Assembly: GCA_963978895.1 (NCBI GenBank)
Contig: OZ022244.1
Coordinates: 23,174,531-23,238,530 of the forward strand
DNA: 64,000 bases
Direction: 5' to 3'
From: Erpobdella octoculata
Lineage: Eukaryota > Annelida > Clitellata > Hirudinida > Erpobdellidae
Both the position numbers and the translations under genes were made by a program. The notes under the pieces are model-generated. The model made no database searches and had not been told where the DNA came from. It saw nothing but the letters and a program-made list of their open reading frames with translations. Below are positions 42,619 to 58,100 of this stretch, piece after piece; the first letter of the stretch is position 1, and each line of letters starts with the position of its first letter.

Positions 42619-44008
42619 CTAGCAGTGCCCGTAGCGGCTTCGCTCGCATGAAATTAGAGAATTTGAACCGTGCATACATAGTAGAGTACAGCACGGATCA
42701 ATTTATTAGGTCTCGGCTCGGCCCGTCGACAACTTGGCCCAGCCCGTTTCAAAAACCGAAATTCCTGGCCCGGCATGGCCCGTCTAATATGGGCCCAGCT
42801 CGTTTTTACAGGCCTAGAAGTTCTTATATACTTGATGAAAAACTTCGGCCCGTCCCACCTTGACTTCAGGTTTAGCCCGGCCCGTCTGAACACCCTAAAA
42901 TCACTAAAATGTCTATATACTTGGTTAAAAATCTCGGCCCGTCCCAACTTGATTTAAGGTTTGGGCAGGGGGCAGGGCCGTATGAAGACCCTAAAATAAC
43001 GGCTTGGCCCGTCCGTCCGGTGATAATTTGAACTCATCTACTTTTAACATGCACAAAACCTCAAAATACTAATTTTCACATCTGTAGCACTTACAGTTTT
43101 TGAGTAGCAGTTATTTTAAAATCAAATAACCCTTTTTCCACTTCACATTTGAGGTCCTGGAAACCAAATTTTTATAAAATGGTGAAACACGTATATCATT
43201 ATTTTTAGAGTAGAAACTAAATACTAATTTTACTTTTGTAGCATTTACAGTTTTTGAGTAGCAGTTACTTTAAAACCAAGTAACCCTATTTTCCACTCCA
43301 TATTTGAAGTCCTGGAAACCATATTTTCAAAAAATGGTAAAACACGCATATCATTATTTTTGGAGTAGAAACTGAATACTAATTTTTACTCCTGTGGCAT
43401 CTACAGTTTTCGAGTAGCAGTTACATTAAAAACCAAATAACCTTATTTTCCACCCCACATTTGAGGTCCTGGAAACCAAATTTTAAAAAAATGGTAAAAG
43501 AAGTATATCTTTATTTTTAGAATAGAAACTAAATACTAATTTTTACATCTATGGTATTTACAGTTTTTGAGTAGCAGTTACTTTAAAAAACAAATAACCC
43601 TATTTTCCACCACACATTATTTTTGGTGTAGAAACTAAATACTAATTTTTACTCCTGTAGCATTCACAGTTTTTGAGTAGCAGCTACTTTAAAAACCAAA
43701 TAACCCAAATTTCCAACCCACATTTGAGGTCCGGGAAACCGAATTTTCAAAAAATGGTGAAACACGTATCTTTAAATTTCAAAGTCTCCTCATTCTTGGT
43801 TTTCGAGATATACATTGTTTTAGAAAAAAAGTTTGTTTTCCAGTTTCTTCCCCTCAGGAGCAATATTTTCAAAAATCCTTTCTTATTGGATACTTACGCA
43901 AAAAAAGTAATATAAATTCCAAATTTCACGTTCCTAGGATGAGGCGTTAGAGCTCGGCGTTGATTTTCAGTCAGTCAGTCAGTCAGTCAGTCAGTCAGTC
44001 AGTCAGGA
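42619..44008 (-). mobile_element. Non-autonomous Helitron-like copy, family B
   Basis: Reverse-strand copy of the 9833-11106 type: CTAG terminus and hairpin at 42619-42650, GC-rich zone 42700-43020, five cassettes 43070-43800, and (CAGT)n ending GTCAGGACATG near 44008. Close similarity to 9833-11106 over its length suggests recent spread. Confidence 0.6.
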
Positions 44009-44014
44009 CATGTT

Positions 44015-44898
<884 letters not shown>

Positions 44899-44930
44899 CA
44901 TACATAATTTTCCTATGTCTGTATGTTTGT

Positions 44931-45122
44931 TAGCAATTTCGAATAACGCGGCGGCTGCGGTGGTCAACAGTCAGCCGTTTCTAAAATTAGTGCGCCCAAG
45001 CGTTTAGTAAAAGTTATAACCTAATTGTCAGTCCTAATAATCAAAAGAAGTGGCGCTGCAATCGAAAAATAATATATAAAAAGACTTAAAACCATCCGTC
45101 ATTTTTGACGGGCTATTTCTAG
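44931..45122 (+). mobile_element. Helitron 3' end, family of 17252-23858
   Basis: About 190 bases ending with the CCGTCATTTTTGACGG hairpin, a short spacer and CTAG (45119-45122), flanked by T. The upstream part (AGCAATTTCGAATAACGCGG to GTGGCGCTGCAATCG) is shared with 61025-61200. The 5' end is missing. The tRNA-like array begins 22 bases further on. Confidence 0.7.
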
Positions 45123-45143
45123 TATATATATATATATATATAT

Positions 45144-45236
45144 GTAAGACTCTACTAGGAATCGAACCCACGTGTCTACGGCAACACCGCCTTGCCTAAA
45201 TGCAAGCGCTCTTACCAACTGAGCCACCGACCATCC
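45144..45236 (-). ncRNA. tRNA-like sequence, first array copy (representative)
   Basis: Minus-strand A box and B box match the Pol III consensus (TRGCNNAGYNGG, GGTTCGANTCC) exactly. The stretch GCGGTGTTGCC after the anticodon-like arm forms a small extra hairpin like a long variable arm. The loop (ATTTAG) is not a normal anticodon loop and the acceptor stem is absent, so a functional tRNA is unlikely; a Pol III-transcribed tRNA-derived RNA is more likely. The 33 further copies in this orientation follow at 297-base steps. Confidence 0.6.
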
Positions 45237-48200
45237 CCAAAAAAGGATGGCTAGAAGTCCCAGTCTTTCGGAGCTACTTAACATTAGACTACGACTATGA
45301 TAGGCTCAGAACTCCTTATTTCGGTTCGACAACTAGACTGCTGCCAGATAGGTAATTTATGAAGTGAAACATTGCGTTGAAATGTTTCGAGAGGCCACAA
45401 ATAGGATGACTAACTGTCACCACAAGTAACGCAAATATTTGTAAGACTCTACTAGGAATCGAACCCACGTGTCTACGGCAACACCGCCTTGCCTAAATGC
45501 AAGCGCTCTTACCAACTGAGCCACCGACCATCCCCAAAAAAGGATGGCTAGAAGTCCCAGTCTTTCGGAGCTACTTAACATTAGACTACGACTATGATAG
45601 GCTCAGAACTCCTTATTTCGGTTCGACAACTAGACTGCTGCCAGATAGGTAATTTATGAAGTGAAACATTGCGTTGAAATGTTTCGAGAGGCCACAAATA
45701 GGATGACTAACTGTCACCACAAGTAACGCAAATATTTGTAAGACTCTACTAGGAATCGAACCCACGTGTCTACGGCAACACCGCCTTGCCTAAATGCAAG
45801 CGCTCTTACCAACTGAGCCACCGACCATCCCCAAAAAAGGATGGCTAGAAGTCCCAGTCTTTCGGAGCTACTTAACATTAGACTACGACTATGATAGGCT
45901 CAGAACTCCTTATTTCGGTTCGACAACTAGACTGCTGCCAGATAGGTAATTTATGAAGTGAAACATTGCGTTGAAATGTTTCGAGAGGCCACAAATAGGA
46001 TGACTAACTGTCACCACAAGTAACGCAAATATTTGTAAGACTCTACTAGGAATCGAACCCACGTGTCTACGGCAACACCGCCTTGCCTAAATGCAAGCGC
46101 TCTTACCAACTGAGCCACCGACCATCCCCAAAAAAGGATGGCTAGAAGTCCCAGTCTTTCGGAGCTACTTAACATTAGACTACGACTATGATAGGCTCAG
46201 AACTCCTTATTTCGGTTCGACAACTAGACTGCTGCCAGATAGGTAATTTATGAAGTGAAACATTGCGTTGAAATGTTTCGAGAGGCCACAAATAGGATGA
46301 CTAACTGTCACCACAAGTAACGCAAATATTTGTAAGACTCTACTAGGAATCGAACCCACGTGTCTACGGCAACACCGCCTTGCCTAAATGCAAGCGCTCT
46401 TACCAACTGAGCCACCGACCATCCCCAAAAAAGGATGGCTAGAAGTCCCAGTCTTTCGGAGCTACTTAACATTAGACTACGACTATGATAGGCTCAGAAC
46501 TCCTTATTTCGGTTCGACAACTAGACTGCTGCCAGATAGGTAATTTATGAAGTGAAACATTGCGTTGAAATGTTTCGAGAGGCCACAAATAGGATGACTA
46601 ACTGTCACCACAAGTAACGCAAATATTTGTAAGACTCTACTAGGAATCGAACCCACGTGTCTACGGCAACACCGCCTTGCCTAAATGCAAGCGCTCTTAC
46701 CAACTGAGCCACCGACCATCCCCAAAAAAGGATGGCTAGAAGTCCCAGTCTTTCGGAGCTACTTAACATTAGACTACGACTATGATAGGCTCAGAACTCC
46801 TTATTTCGGTTCGACAACTAGACTGCTGCCAGATAGGTAATTTATGAAGTGAAACATTGCGTTGAAATGTTTCGAGAGGCCACAAATAGGATGACTAACT
46901 GTCACCACAAGTAACGCAAATATTTGTAAGACTCTACTAGGAATCGAACCCACGTGTCTACGGCAACACCGCCTTGCCTAAATGCAAGCGCTCTTACCAA
47001 CTGAGCCACCGACCATCCCCAAAAAAGGATGGCTAGAAGTCCCAGTCTTTCGGAGCTACTTAACATTAGACTACGACTATGATAGGCTCAGAACTCCTTA
47101 TTTCGGTTCGACAACTAGACTGCTGCCAGATAGGTAATTTATGAAGTGAAACATTGCGTTGAAATGTTTCGAGAGGCCACAAATAGGATGACTAACTGTC
47201 ACCACAAGTAACGCAAATATTTGTAAGACTCTACTAGGAATCGAACCCACGTGTCTACGGCAACACCGCCTTGCCTAAATGCAAGCGCTCTTACCAACTG
47301 AGCCACCGACCATCCCCAAAAAAGGATGGCTAGAAGTCCCAGTCTTTCGGAGCTACTTAACATTAGACTACGACTATGATAGGCTCAGAACTCCTTATTT
47401 CGGTTCGACAACTAGACTGCTGCCAGATAGGTAATTTATGAAGTGAAACATTGCGTTGAAATGTTTCGAGAGGCCACAAATAGGATGACTAACTGTCACC
47501 ACAAGTAACGCAAATATTTGTAAGACTCTACTAGGAATCGAACCCACGTGTCTACGGCAACACCGCCTTGCCTAAATGCAAGCGCTCTTACCAACTGAGC
47601 CACCGACCATCCCCAAAAAAGGATGGCTAGAAGTCCCAGTCTTTCGGAGCTACTTAACATTAGACTACGACTATGATAGGCTCAGAACTCCTTATTTCGG
47701 TTCGACAACTAGACTGCTGCCAGATAGGTAATTTATGAAGTGAAACATTGCGTTGAAATGTTTCGAGAGGCCACAAATAGGATGACTAACTGTCACCACA
47801 AGTAACGCAAATATTTGTAAGACTCTACTAGGAATCGAACCCACGTGTCTACGGCAACACCGCCTTGCCTAAATGCAAGCGCTCTTACCAACTGAGCCAC
47901 CGACCATCCCCAAAAAAGGATGGCTAGAAGTCCCAGTCTTTCGGAGCTACTTAACATTAGACTACGACTATGATAGGCTCAGAACTCCTTATTTCGGTTC
48001 GACAACTAGACTGCTGCCAGATAGGTAATTTATGAAGTGAAACATTGCGTTGAAATGTTTCGAGAGGCCACAAATAGGATGACTAACTGTCACCACAAGT
48101 AACGCAAATATTTGTAAGACTCTACTAGGAATCGAACCCACGTGTCTACGGCAACACCGCCTTGCCTAAATGCAAGCGCTCTTACCAACTGAGCCACCGA

Positions 48201-51200
48201 CCATCCCCAAAAAAGGATGGCTAGAAGTCCCAGTCTTTCGGAGCTACTTAACATTAGACTACGACTATGATAGGCTCAGAACTCCTTATTTCGGTTCGAC
48301 AACTAGACTGCTGCCAGATAGGTAATTTATGAAGTGAAACATTGCGTTGAAATGTTTCGAGAGGCCACAAATAGGATGACTAACTGTCACCACAAGTAAC
48401 GCAAATATTTGTAAGACTCTACTAGGAATCGAACCCACGTGTCTACGGCAACACCGCCTTGCCTAAATGCAAGCGCTCTTACCAACTGAGCCACCGACCA
48501 TCCCCAAAAAAGGATGGCTAGAAGTCCCAGTCTTTCGGAGCTACTTAACATTAGACTACGACTATGATAGGCTCAGAACTCCTTATTTCGGTTCGACAAC
48601 TAGACTGCTGCCAGATAGGTAATTTATGAAGTGAAACATTGCGTTGAAATGTTTCGAGAGGCCACAAATAGGATGACTAACTGTCACCACAAGTAACGCA
48701 AATATTTGTAAGACTCTACTAGGAATCGAACCCACGTGTCTACGGCAACACCGCCTTGCCTAAATGCAAGCGCTCTTACCAACTGAGCCACCGACCATCC
48801 CCAAAAAAGGATGGCTAGAAGTCCCAGTCTTTCGGAGCTACTTAACATTAGACTACGACTATGATAGGCTCAGAACTCCTTATTTCGGTTCGACAACTAG
48901 ACTGCTGCCAGATAGGTAATTTATGAAGTGAAACATTGCGTTGAAATGTTTCGAGAGGCCACAAATAGGATGACTAACTGTCACCACAAGTAACGCAAAT
49001 ATTTGTAAGACTCTACTAGGAATCGAACCCACGTGTCTACGGCAACACCGCCTTGCCTAAATGCAAGCGCTCTTACCAACTGAGCCACCGACCATCCCCA
49101 AAAAAGGATGGCTAGAAGTCCCAGTCTTTCGGAGCTACTTAACATTAGACTACGACTATGATAGGCTCAGAACTCCTTATTTCGGTTCGACAACTAGACT
49201 GCTGCCAGATAGGTAATTTATGAAGTGAAACATTGCGTTGAAATGTTTCGAGAGGCCACAAATAGGATGACTAACTGTCACCACAAGTAACGCAAATATT
49301 TGTAAGACTCTACTAGGAATCGAACCCACGTGTCTACGGCAACACCGCCTTGCCTAAATGCAAGCGCTCTTACCAACTGAGCCACCGACCATCCCCAAAA
49401 AAGGATGGCTAGAAGTCCCAGTCTTTCGGAGCTACTTAACATTAGACTACGACTATGATAGGCTCAGAACTCCTTATTTCGGTTCGACAACTAGACTGCT
49501 GCCAGATAGGTAATTTATGAAGTGAAACATTGCGTTGAAATGTTTCGAGAGGCCACAAATAGGATGACTAACTGTCACCACAAGTAACGCAAATATTTGT
49601 AAGACTCTACTAGGAATCGAACCCACGTGTCTACGGCAACACCGCCTTGCCTAAATGCAAGCGCTCTTACCAACTGAGCCACCGACCATCCCCAAAAAAG
49701 GATGGCTAGAAGTCCCAGTCTTTCGGAGCTACTTAACATTAGACTACGACTATGATAGGCTCAGAACTCCTTATTTCGGTTCGACAACTAGACTGCTGCC
49801 AGATAGGTAATTTATGAAGTGAAACATTGCGTTGAAATGTTTCGAGAGGCCACAAATAGGATGACTAACTGTCACCACAAGTAACGCAAATATTTGTAAG
49901 ACTCTACTAGGAATCGAACCCACGTGTCTACGGCAACACCGCCTTGCCTAAATGCAAGCGCTCTTACCAACTGAGCCACCGACCATCCCCAAAAAAGGAT
50001 GGCTAGAAGTCCCAGTCTTTCGGAGCTACTTAACATTAGACTACGACTATGATAGGCTCAGAACTCCTTATTTCGGTTCGACAACTAGACTGCTGCCAGA
50101 TAGGTAATTTATGAAGTGAAACATTGCGTTGAAATGTTTCGAGAGGCCACAAATAGGATGACTAACTGTCACCACAAGTAACGCAAATATTTGTAAGACT
50201 CTACTAGGAATCGAACCCACGTGTCTACGGCAACACCGCCTTGCCTAAATGCAAGCGCTCTTACCAACTGAGCCACCGACCATCCCCAAAAAAGGATGGC
50301 TAGAAGTCCCAGTCTTTCGGAGCTACTTAACATTAGACTACGACTATGATAGGCTCAGAACTCCTTATTTCGGTTCGACAACTAGACTGCTGCCAGATAG
50401 GTAATTTATGAAGTGAAACATTGCGTTGAAATGTTTCGAGAGGCCACAAATAGGATGACTAACTGTCACCACAAGTAACGCAAATATTTGTAAGACTCTA
50501 CTAGGAATCGAACCCACGTGTCTACGGCAACACCGCCTTGCCTAAATGCAAGCGCTCTTACCAACTGAGCCACCGACCATCCCCAAAAAAGGATGGCTAG
50601 AAGTCCCAGTCTTTCGGAGCTACTTAACATTAGACTACGACTATGATAGGCTCAGAACTCCTTATTTCGGTTCGACAACTAGACTGCTGCCAGATAGGTA
50701 ATTTATGAAGTGAAACATTGCGTTGAAATGTTTCGAGAGGCCACAAATAGGATGACTAACTGTCACCACAAGTAACGCAAATATTTGTAAGACTCTACTA
50801 GGAATCGAACCCACGTGTCTACGGCAACACCGCCTTGCCTAAATGCAAGCGCTCTTACCAACTGAGCCACCGACCATCCCCAAAAAAGGATGGCTAGAAG
50901 TCCCAGTCTTTCGGAGCTACTTAACATTAGACTACGACTATGATAGGCTCAGAACTCCTTATTTCGGTTCGACAACTAGACTGCTGCCAGATAGGTAATT
51001 TATGAAGTGAAACATTGCGTTGAAATGTTTCGAGAGGCCACAAATAGGATGACTAACTGTCACCACAAGTAACGCAAATATTTGTAAGACTCTACTAGGA
51101 ATCGAACCCACGTGTCTACGGCAACACCGCCTTGCCTAAATGCAAGCGCTCTTACCAACTGAGCCACCGACCATCCCCAAAAAAGGATGGCTAGAAGTCC

Positions 51201-54200
51201 CAGTCTTTCGGAGCTACTTAACATTAGACTACGACTATGATAGGCTCAGAACTCCTTATTTCGGTTCGACAACTAGACTGCTGCCAGATAGGTAATTTAT
51301 GAAGTGAAACATTGCGTTGAAATGTTTCGAGAGGCCACAAATAGGATGACTAACTGTCACCACAAGTAACGCAAATATTTGTAAGACTCTACTAGGAATC
51401 GAACCCACGTGTCTACGGCAACACCGCCTTGCCTAAATGCAAGCGCTCTTACCAACTGAGCCACCGACCATCCCCAAAAAAGGATGGCTAGAAGTCCCAG
51501 TCTTTCGGAGCTACTTAACATTAGACTACGACTATGATAGGCTCAGAACTCCTTATTTCGGTTCGACAACTAGACTGCTGCCAGATAGGTAATTTATGAA
51601 GTGAAACATTGCGTTGAAATGTTTCGAGAGGCCACAAATAGGATGACTAACTGTCACCACAAGTAACGCAAATATTTGTAAGACTCTACTAGGAATCGAA
51701 CCCACGTGTCTACGGCAACACCGCCTTGCCTAAATGCAAGCGCTCTTACCAACTGAGCCACCGACCATCCCCAAAAAAGGATGGCTAGAAGTCCCAGTCT
51801 TTCGGAGCTACTTAACATTAGACTACGACTATGATAGGCTCAGAACTCCTTATTTCGGTTCGACAACTAGACTGCTGCCAGATAGGTAATTTATGAAGTG
51901 AAACATTGCGTTGAAATGTTTCGAGAGGCCACAAATAGGATGACTAACTGTCACCACAAGTAACGCAAATATTTGTAAGACTCTACTAGGAATCGAACCC
52001 ACGTGTCTACGGCAACACCGCCTTGCCTAAATGCAAGCGCTCTTACCAACTGAGCCACCGACCATCCCCAAAAAAGGATGGCTAGAAGTCCCAGTCTTTC
52101 GGAGCTACTTAACATTAGACTACGACTATGATAGGCTCAGAACTCCTTATTTCGGTTCGACAACTAGACTGCTGCCAGATAGGTAATTTATGAAGTGAAA
52201 CATTGCGTTGAAATGTTTCGAGAGGCCACAAATAGGATGACTAACTGTCACCACAAGTAACGCAAATATTTGTAAGACTCTACTAGGAATCGAACCCACG
52301 TGTCTACGGCAACACCGCCTTGCCTAAATGCAAGCGCTCTTACCAACTGAGCCACCGACCATCCCCAAAAAAGGATGGCTAGAAGTCCCAGTCTTTCGGA
52401 GCTACTTAACATTAGACTACGACTATGATAGGCTCAGAACTCCTTATTTCGGTTCGACAACTAGACTGCTGCCAGATAGGTAATTTATGAAGTGAAACAT
52501 TGCGTTGAAATGTTTCGAGAGGCCACAAATAGGATGACTAACTGTCACCACAAGTAACGCAAATATTTGTAAGACTCTACTAGGAATCGAACCCACGTGT
52601 CTACGGCAACACCGCCTTGCCTAAATGCAAGCGCTCTTACCAACTGAGCCACCGACCATCCCCAAAAAAGGATGGCTAGAAGTCCCAGTCTTTCGGAGCT
52701 ACTTAACATTAGACTACGACTATGATAGGCTCAGAACTCCTTATTTCGGTTCGACAACTAGACTGCTGCCAGATAGGTAATTTATGAAGTGAAACATTGC
52801 GTTGAAATGTTTCGAGAGGCCACAAATAGGATGACTAACTGTCACCACAAGTAACGCAAATATTTGTAAGACTCTACTAGGAATCGAACCCACGTGTCTA
52901 CGGCAACACCGCCTTGCCTAAATGCAAGCGCTCTTACCAACTGAGCCACCGACCATCCCCAAAAAAGGATGGCTAGAAGTCCCAGTCTTTCGGAGCTACT
53001 TAACATTAGACTACGACTATGATAGGCTCAGAACTCCTTATTTCGGTTCGACAACTAGACTGCTGCCAGATAGGTAATTTATGAAGTGAAACATTGCGTT
53101 GAAATGTTTCGAGAGGCCACAAATAGGATGACTAACTGTCACCACAAGTAACGCAAATATTTGTAAGACTCTACTAGGAATCGAACCCACGTGTCTACGG
53201 CAACACCGCCTTGCCTAAATGCAAGCGCTCTTACCAACTGAGCCACCGACCATCCCCAAAAAAGGATGGCTAGAAGTCCCAGTCTTTCGGAGCTACTTAA
53301 CATTAGACTACGACTATGATAGGCTCAGAACTCCTTATTTCGGTTCGACAACTAGACTGCTGCCAGATAGGTAATTTATGAAGTGAAACATTGCGTTGAA
53401 ATGTTTCGAGAGGCCACAAATAGGATGACTAACTGTCACCACAAGTAACGCAAATATTTGTAAGACTCTACTAGGAATCGAACCCACGTGTCTACGGCAA
53501 CACCGCCTTGCCTAAATGCAAGCGCTCTTACCAACTGAGCCACCGACCATCCCCAAAAAAGGATGGCTAGAAGTCCCAGTCTTTCGGAGCTACTTAACAT
53601 TAGACTACGACTATGATAGGCTCAGAACTCCTTATTTCGGTTCGACAACTAGACTGCTGCCAGATAGGTAATTTATGAAGTGAAACATTGCGTTGAAATG
53701 TTTCGAGAGGCCACAAATAGGATGACTAACTGTCACCACAAGTAACGCAAATATTTGTAAGACTCTACTAGGAATCGAACCCACGTGTCTACGGCAACAC
53801 CGCCTTGCCTAAATGCAAGCGCTCTTACCAACTGAGCCACCGACCATCCCCAAAAAAGGATGGCTAGAAGTCCCAGTCTTTCGGAGCTACTTAACATTAG
53901 ACTACGACTATGATAGGCTCAGAACTCCTTATTTCGGTTCGACAACTAGACTGCTGCCAGATAGGTAATTTATGAAGTGAAACATTGCGTTGAAATGTTT
54001 CGAGAGGCCACAAATAGGATGACTAACTGTCACCACAAGTAACGCAAATATTTGTAAGACTCTACTAGGAATCGAACCCACGTGTCTACGGCAACACCGC
54101 CTTGCCTAAATGCAAGCGCTCTTACCAACTGAGCCACCGACCATCCCCAAAAAAGGATGGCTAGAAGTCCCAGTCTTTCGGAGCTACTTAACATTAGACT

Positions 54201-55183
54201 ACGACTATGATAGGCTCAGAACTCCTTATTTCGGTTCGACAACTAGACTGCTGCCAGATAGGTAATTTATGAAGTGAAACATTGCGTTGAAATGTTTCGA
54301 GAGGCCACAAATAGGATGACTAACTGTCACCACAAGTAACGCAAATATTTGTAAGACTCTACTAGGAATCGAACCCACGTGTCTACGGCAACACCGCCTT
54401 GCCTAAATGCAAGCGCTCTTACCAACTGAGCCACCGACCATCCCCAAAAAAGGATGGCTAGAAGTCCCAGTCTTTCGGAGCTACTTAACATTAGACTACG
54501 ACTATGATAGGCTCAGAACTCCTTATTTCGGTTCGACAACTAGACTGCTGCCAGATAGGTAATTTATGAAGTGAAACATTGCGTTGAAATGTTTCGAGAG
54601 GCCACAAATAGGATGACTAACTGTCACCACAAGTAACGCAAATATTTGTAAGACTCTACTAGGAATCGAACCCACGTGTCTACGGCAACACCGCCTTGCC
54701 TAAATGCAAGCGCTCTTACCAACTGAGCCACCGACCATCCCCAAAAAAGGATGGCTAGAAGTCCCAGTCTTTCGGAGCTACTTAACATTAGACTACGACT
54801 ATGATAGGCTCAGAACTCCTTATTTCGGTTCGACAACTAGACTGCTGCCAGATAGGTAATTTATGAAGTGAAACATTGCGTTGAAATGTTTCGAGAGGCC
54901 ACAAATAGGATGACTAACTGTCACCACAAGTAACGCAAATATTTGTAAGACTCTACTAGGAATCGAACCCACGTGTCTACGGCAACACCGCCTTGCCTAA
55001 ATGCAAGCGCTCTTACCAACTGAGCCACCGACCATCCCCAAAAAAGGATGGCTAGAAGTCCCAGTCTTTCGGAGCTACTTAACATTAGACTACGACTATG
55101 ATAGGCTCAGAACTCCTTATTTCGGTTCGACAACTAGACTGCTGCCAGATAGGTAATTTATGAAGTGAAACATTGCGTTGAAA
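45144..55183 (-). repeat. Tandem array of 297-bp tRNA-like unit, 33.8 copies
   Basis: Units start at 45144, 45441, 45738 and so on with an exact 297-base period and almost no visible differences. On the minus strand each unit has a hairpin CCATCC-N8-GGATGG, A box TGGCTCAGTTGG, a tRNA-like middle and B box GGTTCGATTCC. The D arm (GCTC/GAGC) pairs perfectly and CTTGC/GCAAG forms an anticodon-like arm, but the acceptor strands do not pair. The remaining ~200 bases are unique to the unit. 34 tRNA-like copies lie in this orientation. The left flank is (TA)n after a Helitron 3' end. Confidence 0.95.
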
Positions 55184-58100
55184 ATAGAGTCTTACAAATA
55201 TTTGCGTTACTTGTGGTGACAGTTAGTCATCCTATTTGTGGCCTCTCGAAACATTTCAACGCAATGTTTCACTTCATAAATTACCTATCTGGCAGCAGTC
55301 TAGTTGTCGAACCGAAATAAGGAGTTCTGAGCCTATCATAGTCGTAGTCTAATGTTAAGTAGCTCCGAAAGACTGGGACTTCTAGCCATCCTTTTTTGGG
55401 GATGGTCGGTGGCTCAGTTGGTAAGAGCGCTTGCATTTAGGCAAGGCGGTGTTGCCGTAGACACGTGGGTTCGATTCCTAGTAGAGTCTTACAAATATTT
55501 GCGTTACTTGTGGTGACAGTTAGTCATCCTATTTGTGGCCTCTCGAAACATTTCAACGCAATGTTTCACTTCATAAATTACCTATCTGGCAGCAGTCTAG
55601 TTGTCGAACCGAAATAAGGAGTTCTGAGCCTATCATAGTCGTAGTCTAATGTTAAGTAGCTCCGAAAGACTGGGACTTCTAGCCATCCTTTTTTGGGGAT
55701 GGTCGGTGGCTCAGTTGGTAAGAGCGCTTGCATTTAGGCAAGGCGGTGTTGCCGTAGACACGTGGGTTCGATTCCTAGTAGAGTCTTACAAATATTTGCG
55801 TTACTTGTGGTGACAGTTAGTCATCCTATTTGTGGCCTCTCGAAACATTTCAACGCAATGTTTCACTTCATAAATTACCTATCTGGCAGCAGTCTAGTTG
55901 TCGAACCGAAATAAGGAGTTCTGAGCCTATCATAGTCGTAGTCTAATGTTAAGTAGCTCCGAAAGACTGGGACTTCTAGCCATCCTTTTTTGGGGATGGT
56001 CGGTGGCTCAGTTGGTAAGAGCGCTTGCATTTAGGCAAGGCGGTGTTGCCGTAGACACGTGGGTTCGATTCCTAGTAGAGTCTTACAAATATTTGCGTTA
56101 CTTGTGGTGACAGTTAGTCATCCTATTTGTGGCCTCTCGAAACATTTCAACGCAATGTTTCACTTCATAAATTACCTATCTGGCAGCAGTCTAGTTGTCG
56201 AACCGAAATAAGGAGTTCTGAGCCTATCATAGTCGTAGTCTAATGTTAAGTAGCTCCGAAAGACTGGGACTTCTAGCCATCCTTTTTTGGGGATGGTCGG
56301 TGGCTCAGTTGGTAAGAGCGCTTGCATTTAGGCAAGGCGGTGTTGCCGTAGACACGTGGGTTCGATTCCTAGTAGAGTCTTACAAATATTTGCGTTACTT
56401 GTGGTGACAGTTAGTCATCCTATTTGTGGCCTCTCGAAACATTTCAACGCAATGTTTCACTTCATAAATTACCTATCTGGCAGCAGTCTAGTTGTCGAAC
56501 CGAAATAAGGAGTTCTGAGCCTATCATAGTCGTAGTCTAATGTTAAGTAGCTCCGAAAGACTGGGACTTCTAGCCATCCTTTTTTGGGGATGGTCGGTGG
56601 CTCAGTTGGTAAGAGCGCTTGCATTTAGGCAAGGCGGTGTTGCCGTAGACACGTGGGTTCGATTCCTAGTAGAGTCTTACAAATATTTGCGTTACTTGTG
56701 GTGACAGTTAGTCATCCTATTTGTGGCCTCTCGAAACATTTCAACGCAATGTTTCACTTCATAAATTACCTATCTGGCAGCAGTCTAGTTGTCGAACCGA
56801 AATAAGGAGTTCTGAGCCTATCATAGTCGTAGTCTAATGTTAAGTAGCTCCGAAAGACTGGGACTTCTAGCCATCCTTTTTTGGGGATGGTCGGTGGCTC
56901 AGTTGGTAAGAGCGCTTGCATTTAGGCAAGGCGGTGTTGCCGTAGACACGTGGGTTCGATTCCTAGTAGAGTCTTACAAATATTTGCGTTACTTGTGGTG
57001 ACAGTTAGTCATCCTATTTGTGGCCTCTCGAAACATTTCAACGCAATGTTTCACTTCATAAATTACCTATCTGGCAGCAGTCTAGTTGTCGAACCGAAAT
57101 AAGGAGTTCTGAGCCTATCATAGTCGTAGTCTAATGTTAAGTAGCTCCGAAAGACTGGGACTTCTAGCCATCCTTTTTTGGGGATGGTCGGTGGCTCAGT
57201 TGGTAAGAGCGCTTGCATTTAGGCAAGGCGGTGTTGCCGTAGACACGTGGGTTCGATTCCTAGTAGAGTCTTACAAATATTTGCGTTACTTGTGGTGACA
57301 GTTAGTCATCCTATTTGTGGCCTCTCGAAACATTTCAACGCAATGTTTCACTTCATAAATTACCTATCTGGCAGCAGTCTAGTTGTCGAACCGAAATAAG
57401 GAGTTCTGAGCCTATCATAGTCGTAGTCTAATGTTAAGTAGCTCCGAAAGACTGGGACTTCTAGCCATCCTTTTTTGGGGATGGTCGGTGGCTCAGTTGG
57501 TAAGAGCGCTTGCATTTAGGCAAGGCGGTGTTGCCGTAGACACGTGGGTTCGATTCCTAGTAGAGTCTTACAAATATTTGCGTTACTTGTGGTGACAGTT
57601 AGTCATCCTATTTGTGGCCTCTCGAAACATTTCAACGCAATGTTTCACTTCATAAATTACCTATCTGGCAGCAGTCTAGTTGTCGAACCGAAATAAGGAG
57701 TTCTGAGCCTATCATAGTCGTAGTCTAATGTTAAGTAGCTCCGAAAGACTGGGACTTCTAGCCATCCTTTTTTGGGGATGGTCGGTGGCTCAGTTGGTAA
57801 GAGCGCTTGCATTTAGGCAAGGCGGTGTTGCCGTAGACACGTGGGTTCGATTCCTAGTAGAGTCTTACAAATATTTGCGTTACTTGTGGTGACAGTTAGT
57901 CATCCTATTTGTGGCCTCTCGAAACATTTCAACGCAATGTTTCACTTCATAAATTACCTATCTGGCAGCAGTCTAGTTGTCGAACCGAAATAAGGAGTTC
58001 TGAGCCTATCATAGTCGTAGTCTAATGTTAAGTAGCTCCGAAAGACTGGGACTTCTAGCCATCCTTTTTTGGGGATGGTCGGTGGCTCAGTTGGTAAGAG

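Noticed and set aside
54945..55490. Telomere- or centromere-like satellite interpretation of the whole array
   Set aside because: Possible, but the unit carries specific Pol III boxes and lies beside gene exons; nothing in the window supports a chromosomal-structure role.
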